Shown here: positions 26,205 through 35,634 of the stretch, one piece after another
Position numbering within the stretch: the stretch's first letter is position 1
Layout: each line of letters opens with the position of its first letter
From: an uncultured Caulobacterales bacterium
GTDB taxonomy: Bacteria; Pseudomonadota; Alphaproteobacteria; Caulobacterales; Caulobacteraceae
Assembly: GCA_903900155.1 (NCBI GenBank)
Contig: CAIUMD010000019.1
Coordinates: 1-64,000 of the forward strand
Direction of reading: 5' to 3'
Length of the DNA stretch: 64,000 bases
Notes under the pieces: model-generated
Seen by the model: only the letters and a program-made list of their open reading frames with translations
What the model was told of the DNA's origin: nothing
Database searches by the model: none
Program-made: the position numbers and the translations under genes

Positions 26205-27325
26205 TCGGCGCCGCCGGCTTCGTCCTGATCCTGGCGGCGGGCGCGACCTCGCGGCTGATGGCCAGCAACGACCTGAAAAAGACCAGCCAGGCCAGCGCCA
26301 TCACCACGGTCAGCGTCGTCCAGCCCGGCGGCGGCGAGGCCGGCGAACTCGTGCTGCCCGGCCGCCTGCAGGCCTGGAACGAAGCCCCGGTCTTCGCCCG
26401 CACCGACGGCTATCTGCGCCGCTGGTATGTCGACATCGGCCAGCCGGTGCAGGCGGGCCAGGTGCTGGCCGAGATCGACGCCCCGGAAGTCGACCAGCAG
26501 CTGGTCGCCGCCCGCGCCGCCCTCGCCACGGCTCAAGCTCAGCGCGATCTGGCCGCCACCAGCGCCGCCCGCTGGAAGCGCCTGGTGGGCGAGAACGCCG
26601 TCTCGCAGCAGGAAGCCGACGAGCGCGCCGGGGATCTCGCCGCCCGCGACGCCATGCGCAACGAGGCCATCGCAAATGTCCGCCGCCTGGAGAGCCTGAC
26701 GGCCTTCAAGCGCATCGTCGCCCCGTTCGACGGGGTGGTGACCAGCCGCGACGTCGAGCAGGGCGCCCTGATCAGCGCCGGCGGCGGCCGCACCACGCCG
26801 CTGTTCACCGTCTCCGACACCAAGCGCCTGCGCCTCTATGTCAGCGTGCCGCAAAGCCTGGCCGGCCAGATCCGTCCGGGCATGAGCGCGACCTTCACCT
26901 CGCCCGACCTCCTGGGCCAGACCTTCAACGCCCGCCTGGTCCGTACGGCCGACGCCGTCGACGCCCAGTCGGGCGCCATGCTGATCCAGCTGGAGGTCGC
27001 CAACGCCGGCGGCCGGCTGAAGCCGGGCGCCTACGCCCAGGTTAGCCTGAACCTGCAGGCCGCCACGACCCAGGCCAGCACGGTCCGCATCCCGTCCAAC
27101 GCCCTGCTGTTCCGCAAGGAAGGCGCCGCCGTGGCCGTGGTCGGCGGCGACAACACCGTCGCCATCCGGTCGGTCAAGATCGCCCGCGACGACGGCGCCG
27201 AGCTGGAGCTGGCCGGCGGCGTCGCCGCCAGCGACTGGATCGTCACCAGCCCGCCGGACGCCATCGCCACCGGCGACAAGGTCAATCCGGTCAAGGCCAA
27301 GAAGGAAGCCCATGCAAAAGGCTAG
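26150..27325 (+). CDS. RND efflux membrane-fusion (periplasmic adaptor) protein (391 aa)
   Basis: One N-terminal membrane anchor (residues about 16-34, LALIGAAGFVLILAAG). A biotinyl-lipoyl-like half-motif follows (GYLRRWYVDIGQPVQAG), then an alpha-hairpin of about 60 residues and a second half-motif (TSRDVEQGALISAG). Length and order are normal for an HlyD/AcrA-like adaptor. ATG 26150 lies 5 bases before the TGA expected for the unshifted permease, so the two genes are coupled; the longer open frame upstream is an overlap artefact. It links the permease to the NodT outer-membrane factor. Confidence 0.92.
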   Translation: MSENLPKTDPKRLRRLALIGAAGFVLILAAGATSRLMASNDLKKTSQASAITTVSVVQPGGGEAGELVLPGRLQAWNEAPVFARTDGYLRRWYVDIGQPVQAGQVLAEIDAPEVDQQLVAARAALATAQAQRDLAATSAARWKRLVGENAVSQQEADERAGDLAARDAMRNEAIANVRRLESLTAFKRIVAPFDGVVTSRDVEQGALISAGGGRTTPLFTVSDTKRLRLYVSVPQSLAGQIRPGMSATFTSPDLLGQTFNARLVRTADAVDAQSGAMLIQLEVANAGGRLKPGAYAQVSLNLQAATTQASTVRIPSNALLFRKEGAAVAVVGGDNTVAIRSVKIARDDGAELELAGGVAASDWIVTSPPDAIATGDKVNPVKAKKEAHAKG

Positions 27326-28688
27326 CCTCCTGATCCTGGCGGGCTTGGGCCTGGCGGGCTGCTCGATGCCCCCGGCCTACGCCCCGCCGACGCCGGCCGC
27401 GCCGACCGCCTTCCGCGACACCGGACCCTGGACCCCGGCCGCGCCGGCCGAGACCGTGTCGAACGGCGCCTGGTGGGCGGCGTTCAAGGACCCGACGCTG
27501 GACGGGCTGGAGCGCAGGCTGGAGACCGGCAGCGCCGATCTCGCCGCCGCCCTGGCCCGCTACGACCAGGCCCGAGCCCTGGCGCGGCAGGCCGCCGGCG
27601 CCCTGCTGCCCTCGGTGGGCGTCTTGGCCAGCGCCGAGCGCCAGCGCACGCCGGCCAATGGCCGCTTCGACACCACCACGGTCAGCGCCAGCGCCGCCTA
27701 CGAGTTCGACCTGTGGGCCCGAATCCGCAACCTGGTCGCCGCCGGCAAGGCCGACGCCCAGGCCAGCGCCGCCGACCTGGCGGGCGTGCGGCTGAGCCTG
27801 CAGGCCCAGCTGGCCGACAGCTACTTCGCCCTGCGCGGCGCCGACGCCCAGATCGCGGTGCTGGGCTCGACGGTCGAGGCCTATCGCCAGGCTCTGGACC
27901 TGACCAACCGCCGCCAGGCCGGCGGCGCGGCCAGCGGCCTCGACACCGGCCGGGCCCAGACCCAGCTGGCGGCCACCCAGGCCCAGTACGAGCAGGCGGT
28001 CGCCGACCGCGCCCTGCTGGAACACGCCATCGCCGTGCTGGTCGGCGAGCCGGCCTCGAGCTTCAGCCTGGCCGCGGCGGAAGGTCTCAGCGACGCCCCG
28101 GTGACCCCGGTCGGGGCGCCCTCGACCCTGCTGCAGCGCCGTCCCGACGTCGCCGCCGCCGAGCGCCGCATGGCCGCCGCCAACGCCCGCATCGGCGTCG
28201 CCCGCGCCGCCTGGTTCCCGAGCGTGACCCTGGCGGCCGCCGGCGGCTACCAGTCGAACGGCGGCGAGCTCTTGACCGCCGCCAACCATGTCTGGGCGCT
28301 CGGCCCCCTGGCCGCCGCCCTGCCCCTGTTCGACGGCGGCGTCCGCAAGGCCCAGGTCGCCCGCAGCCGGGCGGTCTTCGACGAGACCGCCGCCGGCTAC
28401 CGCCAGACCGTGCTCGACGCCTTCCGGGAGGTCGAGGACCAGATGGTGCTGGCCAACCGGTTGGCCACGGCGCAAGGCCGCCAGGACGAGGCGGTCTATG
28501 CGGCGGTGCGCACGACGGCGCTGGCGACCACCCGCTACCGCGAGGGCGCGGCGAGCTATCTCGACGTGGTGACGGCTCAGACGGCCGAGCTGCAGGCGCG
28601 GCGCGAGGCGCTGGACCTGCGGACGCGACGGCTGTCGGCGAGCGTGGATCTGATCCGGGCGCTGGGCGGCGGGTGGAGCGCTTCCTGA
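27312..28688 (+). CDS. NodT-family outer-membrane efflux lipoprotein (458 aa)
   Basis: Lipoprotein signal with lipobox LAGC (Cys17). Two outer-membrane-efflux repeats of the TolC type follow, each with long helical stretches such as ALARYDQARALARQAAGALLPS and LLQRRPDVAAAERRM. It overlaps the adaptor gene by 14 bases and has GAAGGAAG before the ATG. It completes a tripartite RND pump. The cognate two-component system encoded downstream suggests metal- or stress-induced expression, but substrates cannot be read from sequence. Confidence 0.92.
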   Translation: MQKASLLILAGLGLAGCSMPPAYAPPTPAAPTAFRDTGPWTPAAPAETVSNGAWWAAFKDPTLDGLERRLETGSADLAAALARYDQARALARQAAGALLPSVGVLASAERQRTPANGRFDTTTVSASAAYEFDLWARIRNLVAAGKADAQASAADLAGVRLSLQAQLADSYFALRGADAQIAVLGSTVEAYRQALDLTNRRQAGGAASGLDTGRAQTQLAATQAQYEQAVADRALLEHAIAVLVGEPASSFSLAAAEGLSDAPVTPVGAPSTLLQRRPDVAAAERRMAAANARIGVARAAWFPSVTLAAAGGYQSNGGELLTAANHVWALGPLAAALPLFDGGVRKAQVARSRAVFDETAAGYRQTVLDAFREVEDQMVLANRLATAQGRQDEAVYAAVRTTALATTRYREGAASYLDVVTAQTAELQARREALDLRTRRLSASVDLIRALGGGWSAS

Positions 28689-28693
28689 TCTCC

Positions 28694-28815
28694 TTTCCCC
28701 TTGCGGGAGAGGTGTCAGCGAAGCTGACAGATGAGGGGTTGAAAGGCCTGTCCGGACAGCGGAGCGCGACCCCTCACCCGGCCCTGCGGGCCCCCTCTCC
28801 CGCAAGGGGAGAGGG
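28694..28815. repeat. Palindromic intergenic repeat element between nodT-like and kinase genes
   Basis: Nested inverted repeats. TCCCCTTGCGGGAGAGG (28696-28712) pairs with its complement at 28794-28810. TGTCAGC/GCTGACA (28713-28719 and 28723-28729) and TGAGGGGT/ACCCCTCA (28732-28739 and 28769-28776) lie inside. The set can fold as a branched, cloverleaf-like structure. It fills the space between convergent genes and may also stop transcription from both sides. It resembles dispersed intergenic repeats known from Caulobacter-type genomes; only this copy is in the window. Confidence 0.7.
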
Positions 28816-28818
28816 AAA

Positions 28819-30234
28819 CTAAGCGCCCGCCGTCTCCCGCCCAGGCGGGGTCACCACCACCCCCTCCGCCTTCGGCAGCATGAACCCGATCAGCACTTCC
28901 CCCTCCTCGCAGCGGGCGAACACGGACCCGCCGTGCATGATCACGATCGCCTTGACCACCGCCAGGCCCAGGCCGTGGATCTCCCCGCTGTGCTCCCGGG
29001 CCCGGTCCACGCGGTAGAAGCGGTCGAACAGGCGCGCCAAGTGGGCTTCCGGGATCGGGCCGCCGCGGTTGCGGACCGACAGGCACACCGCCTTGTCCTG
29101 CGGCTCGATCATCACCCGCACGGTCTTGCAGTCGACGCCGTGCCGGATGGCGTTGTCCAGAAGGTTGGTCACCGCCCGGCCCAGCAGCGCCGCGTCGGCG
29201 ACCACCACCGCGTCACCCCGCACCTCCAGCTTGACCTCGGCGTCCTCGAACAGCACGTCCAGGAAGTCGGCGGTCTTGTGCGTGAGGGCGGCCAGCGACA
29301 GCGGCGTCAGGTTGGCCGCCAACGCCCCCTGGTCAGCGCGAGCCATGAACAGCATGTCGTTGATGATCGTGCGCAGGCGCTCCAGTTCCTCGAGATTGGA
29401 GTGCAGCGTGTCCTCCAGCTCGTCGGCGTCGCGGGGGCGCGAGAGGGCGACCTGGGTCTGGCCGATCAGGTTGCCCAGCGGCGTGCGCAGCTCGTGGGCG
29501 ACATCGGCGTTGAAGGCCGCCAGCCGCTCATAGGCCGCCTGCAGCCGGTCCAGCGCGCCGTTGAAGGCGCTCATCAGCCCGACCAGCTCAGCCGGCAGGT
29601 CCTGGGTCGGCATGCGCAGGGACAGATCGGCCGGGTTCAGGGCCCCGGCCCGCTGCGACAGGCGGTCCACCGGCGCCAGCCCTCGACGCGCGATCCACCA
29701 GCCCAGCAGGCCGACCAGCGCCGTGATCAGCACCGACATGCCCAGCGCCCCGACGCCCAGCACATAGCGCGAGGCGTCGAACGGCTCGGTGTCGGCGGCG
29801 ATCACCAGCCGCACGTCCGGCCGGCGGCCGAAGGCCGGTACAGTGCGCGACAGGGTCATGAACCGCTTGCCGTCGGCGTGGATGACGCCGAAGCCGTTGC
29901 GGGCCGGCTCCAGCGCCTTGCCCGGCATGAACTGGAAGCGCGGGTCGGCGCTCTCGATGCGATAGCGGATGGAGCCGTCGGCGGGGGTGAACGACCTCAG
30001 CTTGTCGGCCATCAGCGGCCAGCGGGCCGGGTCCTCCAGCTTGCGGATCATCGCCACGATGATCTCCGAGCGGGCGTTCAGCTCCTCGGCCTGGTGGCGC
30101 TTCAGTTCCAGGCTCTGGAAGCTGAACAGGGTCACCCCGGCCAGGATCGACACCGCGCCGGTGGCGATGGCGAACATCAGGGCCAGGCGGCCGGCGATCG
30201 ACTTAGGCGTGAAGAATGAGGGCGCGGCGATCAC
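28819..30234 (-). CDS. Sensor histidine kinase, CusS/heavy-metal-sensor-like (471 aa)
   Basis: Membrane helices at about residues 15-37 and 159-181 enclose a periplasmic sensor domain. A HAMP linker follows, then the H-box [13 protein letters not shown] with phospho-acceptor H247. N- and G-boxes ([20 protein letters not shown]) lie further on. The GTG start overlaps the response-regulator stop by 4 bases (GTGA). The layout matches the family of heavy-metal sensor kinases. It converges on the efflux operon, whose expression it plausibly controls. Confidence 0.9.
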   Translation of the reverse strand: MIAAPSFFTPKSIAGRLALMFAIATGAVSILAGVTLFSFQSLELKRHQAEELNARSEIIVAMIRKLEDPARWPLMADKLRSFTPADGSIRYRIESADPRFQFMPGKALEPARNGFGVIHADGKRFMTLSRTVPAFGRRPDVRLVIAADTEPFDASRYVLGVGALGMSVLITALVGLLGWWIARRGLAPVDRLSQRAGALNPADLSLRMPTQDLPAELVGLMSAFNGALDRLQAAYERLAAFNADVAHELRTPLGNLIGQTQVALSRPRDADELEDTLHSNLEELERLRTIINDMLFMARADQGALAANLTPLSLAALTHKTADFLDVLFEDAEVKLEVRGDAVVVADAALLGRAVTNLLDNAIRHGVDCKTVRVMIEPQDKAVCLSVRNRGGPIPEAHLARLFDRFYRVDRAREHSGEIHGLGLAVVKAIVIMHGGSVFARCEEGEVLIGFMLPKAEGVVVTPPGRETAGA

Positions 30235-30914
30235 GACGAGGAGCCCTCGGGACGGTGTTCCAGCACATAGCCCATGCCGCGCACGGTGTGCAGCAGCTTG
30301 GTCTCGAACATGCCGTCGATCTTGGCCCGCAGGCGCTTGATGGCGACTTCGACCACATTGGTGTTGGTGTCGAAATTGATGTCCCAGACCAGCTCGGTGA
30401 TGATGGTCTTGGAGACGATCTGCGACTGGCGGCGGCCCAGAACGACCAGCAGGGCGAACTCCTTGGCCGTCAGGTTCAGGCGCTTGCCGGCGCGGGTGGC
30501 GCGGCGGGCGAGGAGATCGAGATGCAGGTCGCCGACCGTGATGGTCGTCGACTCGCTGCGCCCGCGCCGGGTGATGGCCTGCAGGCGGGCCAGGAGCTCC
30601 AGGAACGAGAACGGCTTGACCAGATAGTCGTCGGCCCCGGCCCCCAGGCCCTTCAGGCGATCCTCGACGCTGTCGCGGGCGGTCAGCATGATCACCGGCG
30701 TCTGGCGGGTCTGACGCAGGCGCTCCAGCACCTCGACCCCGTCGAGGCCGGGCAGCATGCCGTCCAGCACCACCGCGTCGTACTCCAGGGTCTGGGCCAG
30801 GTGCAGGCCGTCCTCGCCATTGCTGGCGAAATCCACCGCGTAGCCCTGCTCGGTCAGCCCCTTGCGCAGGTAGGCGACGGTCTTGGGTTCGTCCTCGACG
30901 ATCAGGATCTTCAT
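30231..30914 (-). CDS. OmpR/CusR-like response regulator (227 aa)
   Basis: The receiver domain has D51 (VVLDGMLPG) as phospho-acceptor, acidic residues in VEDEP near the N terminus and the conserved lysine in LVKPF. The C-terminal winged helix (about 130-220) has [18 protein letters not shown] and [16 protein letters not shown] chose ATG 30914; the frame can be read further upstream but that part has no receiver homology. It is translationally coupled to the kinase gene. Confidence 0.93.
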   Translation of the reverse strand: MKILIVEDEPKTVAYLRKGLTEQGYAVDFASNGEDGLHLAQTLEYDAVVLDGMLPGLDGVEVLERLRQTRQTPVIMLTARDSVEDRLKGLGAGADDYLVKPFSFLELLARLQAITRRGRSESTTITVGDLHLDLLARRATRAGKRLNLTAKEFALLVVLGRRQSQIVSKTIITELVWDINFDTNTNVVEVAIKRLRAKIDGMFETKLLHTVRGMGYVLEHRPEGSSS

Positions 30915-31185
30915 AGAGCGAGGCGTCTCACGACCAACAGCCCGGAACGCAGGCGCGCTCCAGGCCGGCAAGATAGAGCGTCCTTGCGCTCGTCGCCATG
31001 GGGTGGGGGGGTGGTGGACTGGCGCCGAGGCAAGGACAAGGCATCCTGCCGTCCGCGCCCGGTCATGAGGCTGACCGCCGGATGACATTTCTGACCCGGA
31101 ACGCGCGGCAGATGCTCAGCGTCATGAAATCGTGTCGCTTACGCTCTAGCGGGGCGTCTCTCGACAACGCTTCGGACCTGTTCGC

Positions 31186-31668
31186 ATGAACCTGGCCCTC
31201 CTCCGCTCGCGCTGGAGCTATCTGCGCGCGCAGGTCTCCAAGACGACCCGGCGCGACGACGCCGAAGACCTGCTGCATGACGCCTGGGTGCGCATGGCCG
31301 AGCGGGCGGCCGCCGTCGACAACGCCGAGGCGTTCCTGGTCCGCAGCGCCGCCAACGGCGGTTGGGACGCCTATCGCCGCGAACGACGCGAGCCGGACTC
31401 CGGGGTGCTGACCGAACATCAGGTCGCCGCTGTGCGCGATGACTTGCCCTTGCAGGACGAGGCGCTGATCGCGCGCCATCGGCTGGAGCGACTGCTGGCC
31501 GGCATCGACCAGTTGAGCCCGCGCACCCGCGAGGTGTTCTTGATGCATCGCCTCGACGGTCGTAAACACCGGCAAATCGCGGCCGAGTTACGCATCAGCC
31601 AGAGCGCCGTCGAGAAGCACGTGGCCAAGGCCGTCGAGATCCTGACCGATTGGATGGAAAACTGGTGA
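31186..31668 (+). CDS. ECF sigma factor, FecI-like (160 aa)
   Basis: Short sigma factor with region 2 at residues about 10-65 (DAEDLLHDAWVRMAE; AFLVRSAANGGWDAYRR) and region 4 at about 100-155 (RTREVFLMHRLDGRKHRQIAAEL; QSAVEKHVAKAVEIL). It overlaps FecR by 4 bases (GTGA). A GGAAC-like word at about 31098 followed 17 bases later by CGTC could be its promoter, though only one copy is visible. The 271-base gap upstream, shared with the response regulator, holds no gene. Confidence 0.9.
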   Translation: MNLALLRSRWSYLRAQVSKTTRRDDAEDLLHDAWVRMAERAAAVDNAEAFLVRSAANGGWDAYRRERREPDSGVLTEHQVAAVRDDLPLQDEALIARHRLERLLAGIDQLSPRTREVFLMHRLDGRKHRQIAAELRISQSAVEKHVAKAVEILTDWMENW

Positions 31669-32588
31669 CGTCGCGTTCCTCAGACGACCATTCCACGTCC
31701 GTCCAGGAAGCCTCGGCCTGGATCGCGCGCCTGCACGCCGATGATCGCACGCCCGCCGACGAGGCCGAGTTCCGGCGCTGGATCGCCGCCGATCCCGCCA
31801 ACGCCCAGGCCTTCGACCGCGCCTCGGCGGTGTGGGACTCGATCGGCGGCATCGCCGGCCGCATTCCGCGCGCGCCGACGCGACGCGTCCCCCGGCGCGC
31901 GGTTCTGGCAGGCTTCGGGGCAGCCGTGGCCGCCGTCGGGTTCGGCGGCTGGGAGATCGCCCGCGCGGGCGTCGTGGAAACCGCCGTCGGCGAACAGCGC
32001 CGCGTCACCCTGCCCGACGGCTCGCGCGTCCTGCTGGACACCGCCACCACCCTGCGGGTGCGCATGCGCCAGGATCGCCGCGAGATCCACATGCGGACGG
32101 GGCGCGCCTGTCTGGAAGTCGCGACCGACCCTCGTCCCTTCCTGATCGTCACCAGCACGCGCCAGGTGACGGCGCGCAAGGGCCAGCTGGACATCCGCTG
32201 CGACGACGGCGGGACGGCGATTGTCGTCTCGGCAGGCCAGGCCGATGTCACCGGCGGCGCCGCGCCCCGCGCCCTGAGCGTCGGCGAACGCCTGCGCGTG
32301 GCCAGCAGCGACGGCGGCGAGGCTGTCGACCATCCCAACCTCGACGACCTGCTGGCCTGGCAGAGCGGGCGCGCCGTGTTCCGTGACGCGACCTTGGCCT
32401 CGGCCGCCCGGGAGATGAACCGCTACACCGAGCGCAAGCTGGTGGTCGCCGATCCGCAGGTCGCCGACCTGCGACTGAGCGGGGTCTATCGCGTGGGCGA
32501 CACCGCCGCCTTCGCCAACGCCGTGTCTCTGCTCCTGCCTGTGCGGGTGGTTGCGACGTCCGACGCGATCCGCATCGAGGCCGTCTAA
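31665..32588 (+). CDS. FecR-family anti-sigma / signal transducer (307 aa)
   Basis: N-terminal DUF4880-like helix pattern (SAWIARLHADDRTPADEAEF), one membrane segment near residue 80-100 (AVLAGFGAAVAAVGFGGW), FecR domain (VTLPDGSRVLLDTATTLRV) and a C-terminal STN-like domain. I chose the GTG at 31665 because it overlaps the sigma stop by 4 bases; a TTG at 31650 is possible. It should relay ligand binding at the STN-bearing receptor that follows. Confidence 0.88.
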   Translation: MTSRSSDDHSTSVQEASAWIARLHADDRTPADEAEFRRWIAADPANAQAFDRASAVWDSIGGIAGRIPRAPTRRVPRRAVLAGFGAAVAAVGFGGWEIARAGVVETAVGEQRRVTLPDGSRVLLDTATTLRVRMRQDRREIHMRTGRACLEVATDPRPFLIVTSTRQVTARKGQLDIRCDDGGTAIVVSAGQADVTGGAAPRALSVGERLRVASSDGGEAVDHPNLDDLLAWQSGRAVFRDATLASAAREMNRYTERKLVVADPQVADLRLSGVYRVGDTAAFANAVSLLLPVRVVATSDAIRIEAV

Positions 32589-32681
32589 AAAGTTTCATCG
32601 AAACGCAGTTGAGGAAAACCCCGCCCCAGAGCGTCGAGGGGGCGCCCCGACGTCTCGGGGCTGCGCCTTTCGGGGGATATC

Positions 32682-35570
32682 ATGAGCGACCTTAAGCGGC
32701 GGATGCGCCGCGCCTTGACTGCGGGCGTCGCGCTCGCGGCGCTTTGGACCGGTGTGGCCGCGGCGCAGTCGCGCCCGGTGCGCGTACAGATGCCCACCCA
32801 ACCCATGGACCGGGCGATCGAACAGCTGGCCAAGCAGAGCGGCGTGGACATCCTGTTCACGGCGGACTCGGTGAAGGGTCTGCAGGCCCCGGGCTTGAGC
32901 GGCGAATACGACGCCGAGACCGCCCTGCGCCGACTGGTGCAAGGCTCGCCCCTGGTCGTCACTCACGACAGCGCCGGGGCGCTGATCGTGCGGCGCCGCC
33001 GCCCTAGCGATGCGCCGGAGACGACTTCGGCGCTCGACGAACCGGTGCTGATGGATGACGTGGTCGTGACCGGCATCGCCAACAGCCTGGCCCAGGCTCT
33101 GGACCAGAAGCGCCGCGCCACCAACGTCATCGACGTGGTCAAGGCCGAGGACATCGGCAAGTTTCCGGCCCAGAACATCGCCGAGGCGCTGCAGCGCGTA
33201 CCCGGCGTTTCGATCGTCCGCGACCGGGGTGAAGGCGTCTTCGTCCGCGTCCGGGGCCTGGGCCCATCGTTCGACATCGTCACCCTGAACGGCCGCACCG
33301 CCGCGGTGAACGAAAACGTCCGTGACGGCGGCACCACCGGCCGTCAGTTCCGTTTCGACACCTTCGCCTCCGAGCTGGTCTCGGCGGTCGAGGTGATCAA
33401 GAGCCCCAACGCTTCGCTGGACGAAGGCGGCATCGCCGGCATCGTCAACATGCGCACCTTCCGCCCGCTGGATTTCAAGGGTCCGACGGTCAACGTCTCG
33501 GCGACCGGCAGCTACTCGCAGTTGGCGGACAAGGGTATCGACCCCCGCCTGTCGGGTCTGGCCGCCTGGCAGAGCAAGGATGGAAACCTCGGTCTGCTGG
33601 CCTCGGCCGTCTATGACGAGCGCTCGGTGCGCCAGGACCGCATTATCCAGACCGGCTGGACCGACGGGCGGATCGACGCCAATGGCGACGGCGTCCTCGA
33701 TCCCGGCACGATCCTGGTCCCCACCGCCAACCGCCCGACCCTGGAACAGGAGCAGCGCAAGCGCATCGGCCTGACCGGCGGTCTGCAGTGGAGGCCCAGC
33801 GACAACCTGCAAGTCAATCTGGACGCGCTGTGGAGCCGCCTACGGATCAACTACGACGAAATGACCTATTCGTCGGATTTCCAGACCACCGCGCTGCGCG
33901 CCATCGTCCCCGGCACCGCCGTGATCACCGACGGCGTCCTGACCCACGCCACGGTCCAGACCAACACCCAGATCGGACGCGAGGTCTCCAAACTCGACTA
34001 CCAGAGCCTGATCCTGGGCGGCAATGTCGCCTGGACCAAGGACAAGTGGACCGTCAACACCGACCTGACCTACAGCCGCGCCTATTCCAACACGCCGTCG
34101 CCGATTACGCGCTCGCGCCTGCTGGGTCCCGTGGGCCTGGTGACCTTCGACTACGCCCTGGCGGGCGAGCGCCTGCCCAATCTCAATTTCGCCGCCAACC
34201 TGAACGATCCGGGACTGCTGCCCGGTCGCCGCATCGAATATCGCGTCAACGACTCCCTGGACCGTGAAGCGGCCGCCAAATTGGACGTGGTGCGAGAATT
34301 TGGCGACACGGGCCTCACCTCGGTGCGTTTCGGCGCCAAGATCCAGGACCGCGGCCGGAACTATCACCGCCGCGACCTGACCCTGCTGAACGGCATCGTC
34401 GGCGTCAAATTCCCGATCGAGTTCTTCAACCCCTTCCCGGTGAAAGGCTTCCTGGGCTCGGTGGACGGCGACCTGCCGCGTAGCTGGCTGCAGCCGCGCC
34501 CGGACAAGTTCCTGGCCGCCTCGACCGATCTGCAACAGCAACTGGCCGCCCCGCTGACCCGGGGCGACCTGCGCAACTCCTATGAGGTCAAGGAACGGAT
34601 CGGGGCCGGCTACGGCATGGCCGAGTTCAACATTCCGCTGGGCGGCGTCACCCTGCGCGGCGATCTTGGCCTGCGCTACGCCAACACCCGGCAGACCTCC
34701 AACGGCTATCTGGACAACGGCGTGTTCGCCCGGCCGGTCAGCTTCGCGCGCAGCTACGGCAACTGGCTGCCCTCGTTCAACCTGGCTGCCGAGGTCACCG
34801 ACGACTTCCAGATGCACTTCGCCGCCTCGAAGGTCATCACCCGCCCGGCCCTGGCCGACATCGCCCCGCGCTTGTCCACCGCCACCAGCACCCAGCTGAC
34901 CGCTGCCGGCGGCAATCCCGACCTGAAGCCGTTCGAGGCCTGGCAATACGACGCGACCGCCGAATGGTACTTCGCGCCCTCCAGCGCCCTGATCGGCGGC
35001 GTGTTCTACAAGGACATCACCACCTTCGTCTTCGCCCAGACCAAGCCGTTCGTGATCGATGGCGTGACCTACCTGCTCACCGCGCCGCAGAACGGCGGCG
35101 GGGCCTATGTCTACGGCGCCGAACTGGCCTATCAGCAGACCTTCAAGTTCCTCCCCGCGCCGTTCGACGGACTGGGCTTCCTGGCCAACTACACCCACAC
35201 CGAAAGCCAGGGGACCTATTCCACCTCGACCGGCATCGTCACCAAGGACGACCTGGTCGACGTGGCCAAGGACAGCTTTAGCGCGACGGCCTTCTACGAG
35301 AAGAACGGCGCGGCCATTCGCCTGACCTATTCGTGGCGCGGCAACGTGCTGCGCGACGTCGGCGGCGCGGGCCTGGCGGCGACCAACGACAAGGCGTTCG
35401 GCTCGCTGGACTACGACATCTCCTACGACCTCACGCCGAAGATGTCGGTGTCGTTCCAGGGCATCAACCTGACCAAAGCGGTGCAGTGGAACTACGTCCG
35501 CAACGACCGCTTCGCCGGCTACACCAACTACGGCCGGACCTTCCTGGTCGGCCTGCGCGCCCGGTTCTAA
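32682..35570 (+). CDS. TonB-dependent transducer with STN domain (962 aa)
   Basis: Signal peptide, then an STN domain (residues about 28-105, MPTQPMDRAIEQLAKQSGVD), a TonB box (DVVVTGIANSL), a plug (LQRVPGVSIVRDRGEG; RVRGLGPSFDIVTLNGR) and a long barrel ending LVGLRARF. It combines the TIGR01782-like plug and barrel with an STN domain and so is a transducer for the upstream sigma/FecR pair. Its 93-base leader contains a CCCCGA/TCGGGG hairpin (32645-32660). The ligand is unknown; a secreted PHP phosphoesterase follows. Confidence 0.92.
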   Translation: MSDLKRRMRRALTAGVALAALWTGVAAAQSRPVRVQMPTQPMDRAIEQLAKQSGVDILFTADSVKGLQAPGLSGEYDAETALRRLVQGSPLVVTHDSAGALIVRRRRPSDAPETTSALDEPVLMDDVVVTGIANSLAQALDQKRRATNVIDVVKAEDIGKFPAQNIAEALQRVPGVSIVRDRGEGVFVRVRGLGPSFDIVTLNGRTAAVNENVRDGGTTGRQFRFDTFASELVSAVEVIKSPNASLDEGGIAGIVNMRTFRPLDFKGPTVNVSATGSYSQLADKGIDPRLSGLAAWQSKDGNLGLLASAVYDERSVRQDRIIQTGWTDGRIDANGDGVLDPGTILVPTANRPTLEQEQRKRIGLTGGLQWRPSDNLQVNLDALWSRLRINYDEMTYSSDFQTTALRAIVPGTAVITDGVLTHATVQTNTQIGREVSKLDYQSLILGGNVAWTKDKWTVNTDLTYSRAYSNTPSPITRSRLLGPVGLVTFDYALAGERLPNLNFAANLNDPGLLPGRRIEYRVNDSLDREAAAKLDVVREFGDTGLTSVRFGAKIQDRGRNYHRRDLTLLNGIVGVKFPIEFFNPFPVKGFLGSVDGDLPRSWLQPRPDKFLAASTDLQQQLAAPLTRGDLRNSYEVKERIGAGYGMAEFNIPLGGVTLRGDLGLRYANTRQTSNGYLDNGVFARPVSFARSYGNWLPSFNLAAEVTDDFQMHFAASKVITRPALADIAPRLSTATSTQLTAAGGNPDLKPFEAWQYDATAEWYFAPSSALIGGVFYKDITTFVFAQTKPFVIDGVTYLLTAPQNGGGAYVYGAELAYQQTFKFLPAPFDGLGFLANYTHTESQGTYSTSTGIVTKDDLVDVAKDSFSATAFYEKNGAAIRLTYSWRGNVLRDVGGAGLAATNDKAFGSLDYDISYDLTPKMSVSFQGINLTKAVQWNYVRNDRFAGYTNYGRTFLVGLRARF

Positions 35571-35580
35571 CCCCTGACTA

Positions 35581-35611
35581 GCGGGCGGCCCTCAGTGGTC
35601 GCCCGCGTCTT
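35581..35611 (+). terminator. Hairpin with short T-run between TBDR and PHP genes
   Basis: GCGGGCGGCC (35581-35590) pairs with GGTCGCCCGC (35597-35606) with one mismatch, followed by GTCTTTT. It lies 11 bases after the TBDR stop and 24 bases before the next start. It may attenuate the downstream gene relative to the receptor. Confidence 0.6.
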
Positions 35612-35634
35612 TTCATCACATCGAGAGACGCATC

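Noticed and set aside
25667..27313. A 548-residue minus-strand frame opposite the adaptor gene
   Set aside because: Antisense shadow caused by high GC content; the composition is Gly/Ala/Gln/Arg-rich without domain signals.
31098..31125. GGAAC-N17-CGTC as a promoter of the second ECF sigma gene
   Set aside because: A single occurrence in the window with a common consensus; not enough to annotate as a separate site.
32645..32660. CCCCGA/TCGGGG hairpin as a riboswitch in the TBDR leader
   Set aside because: The leader is under 100 bases with one short stem; there is no recognisable aptamer.
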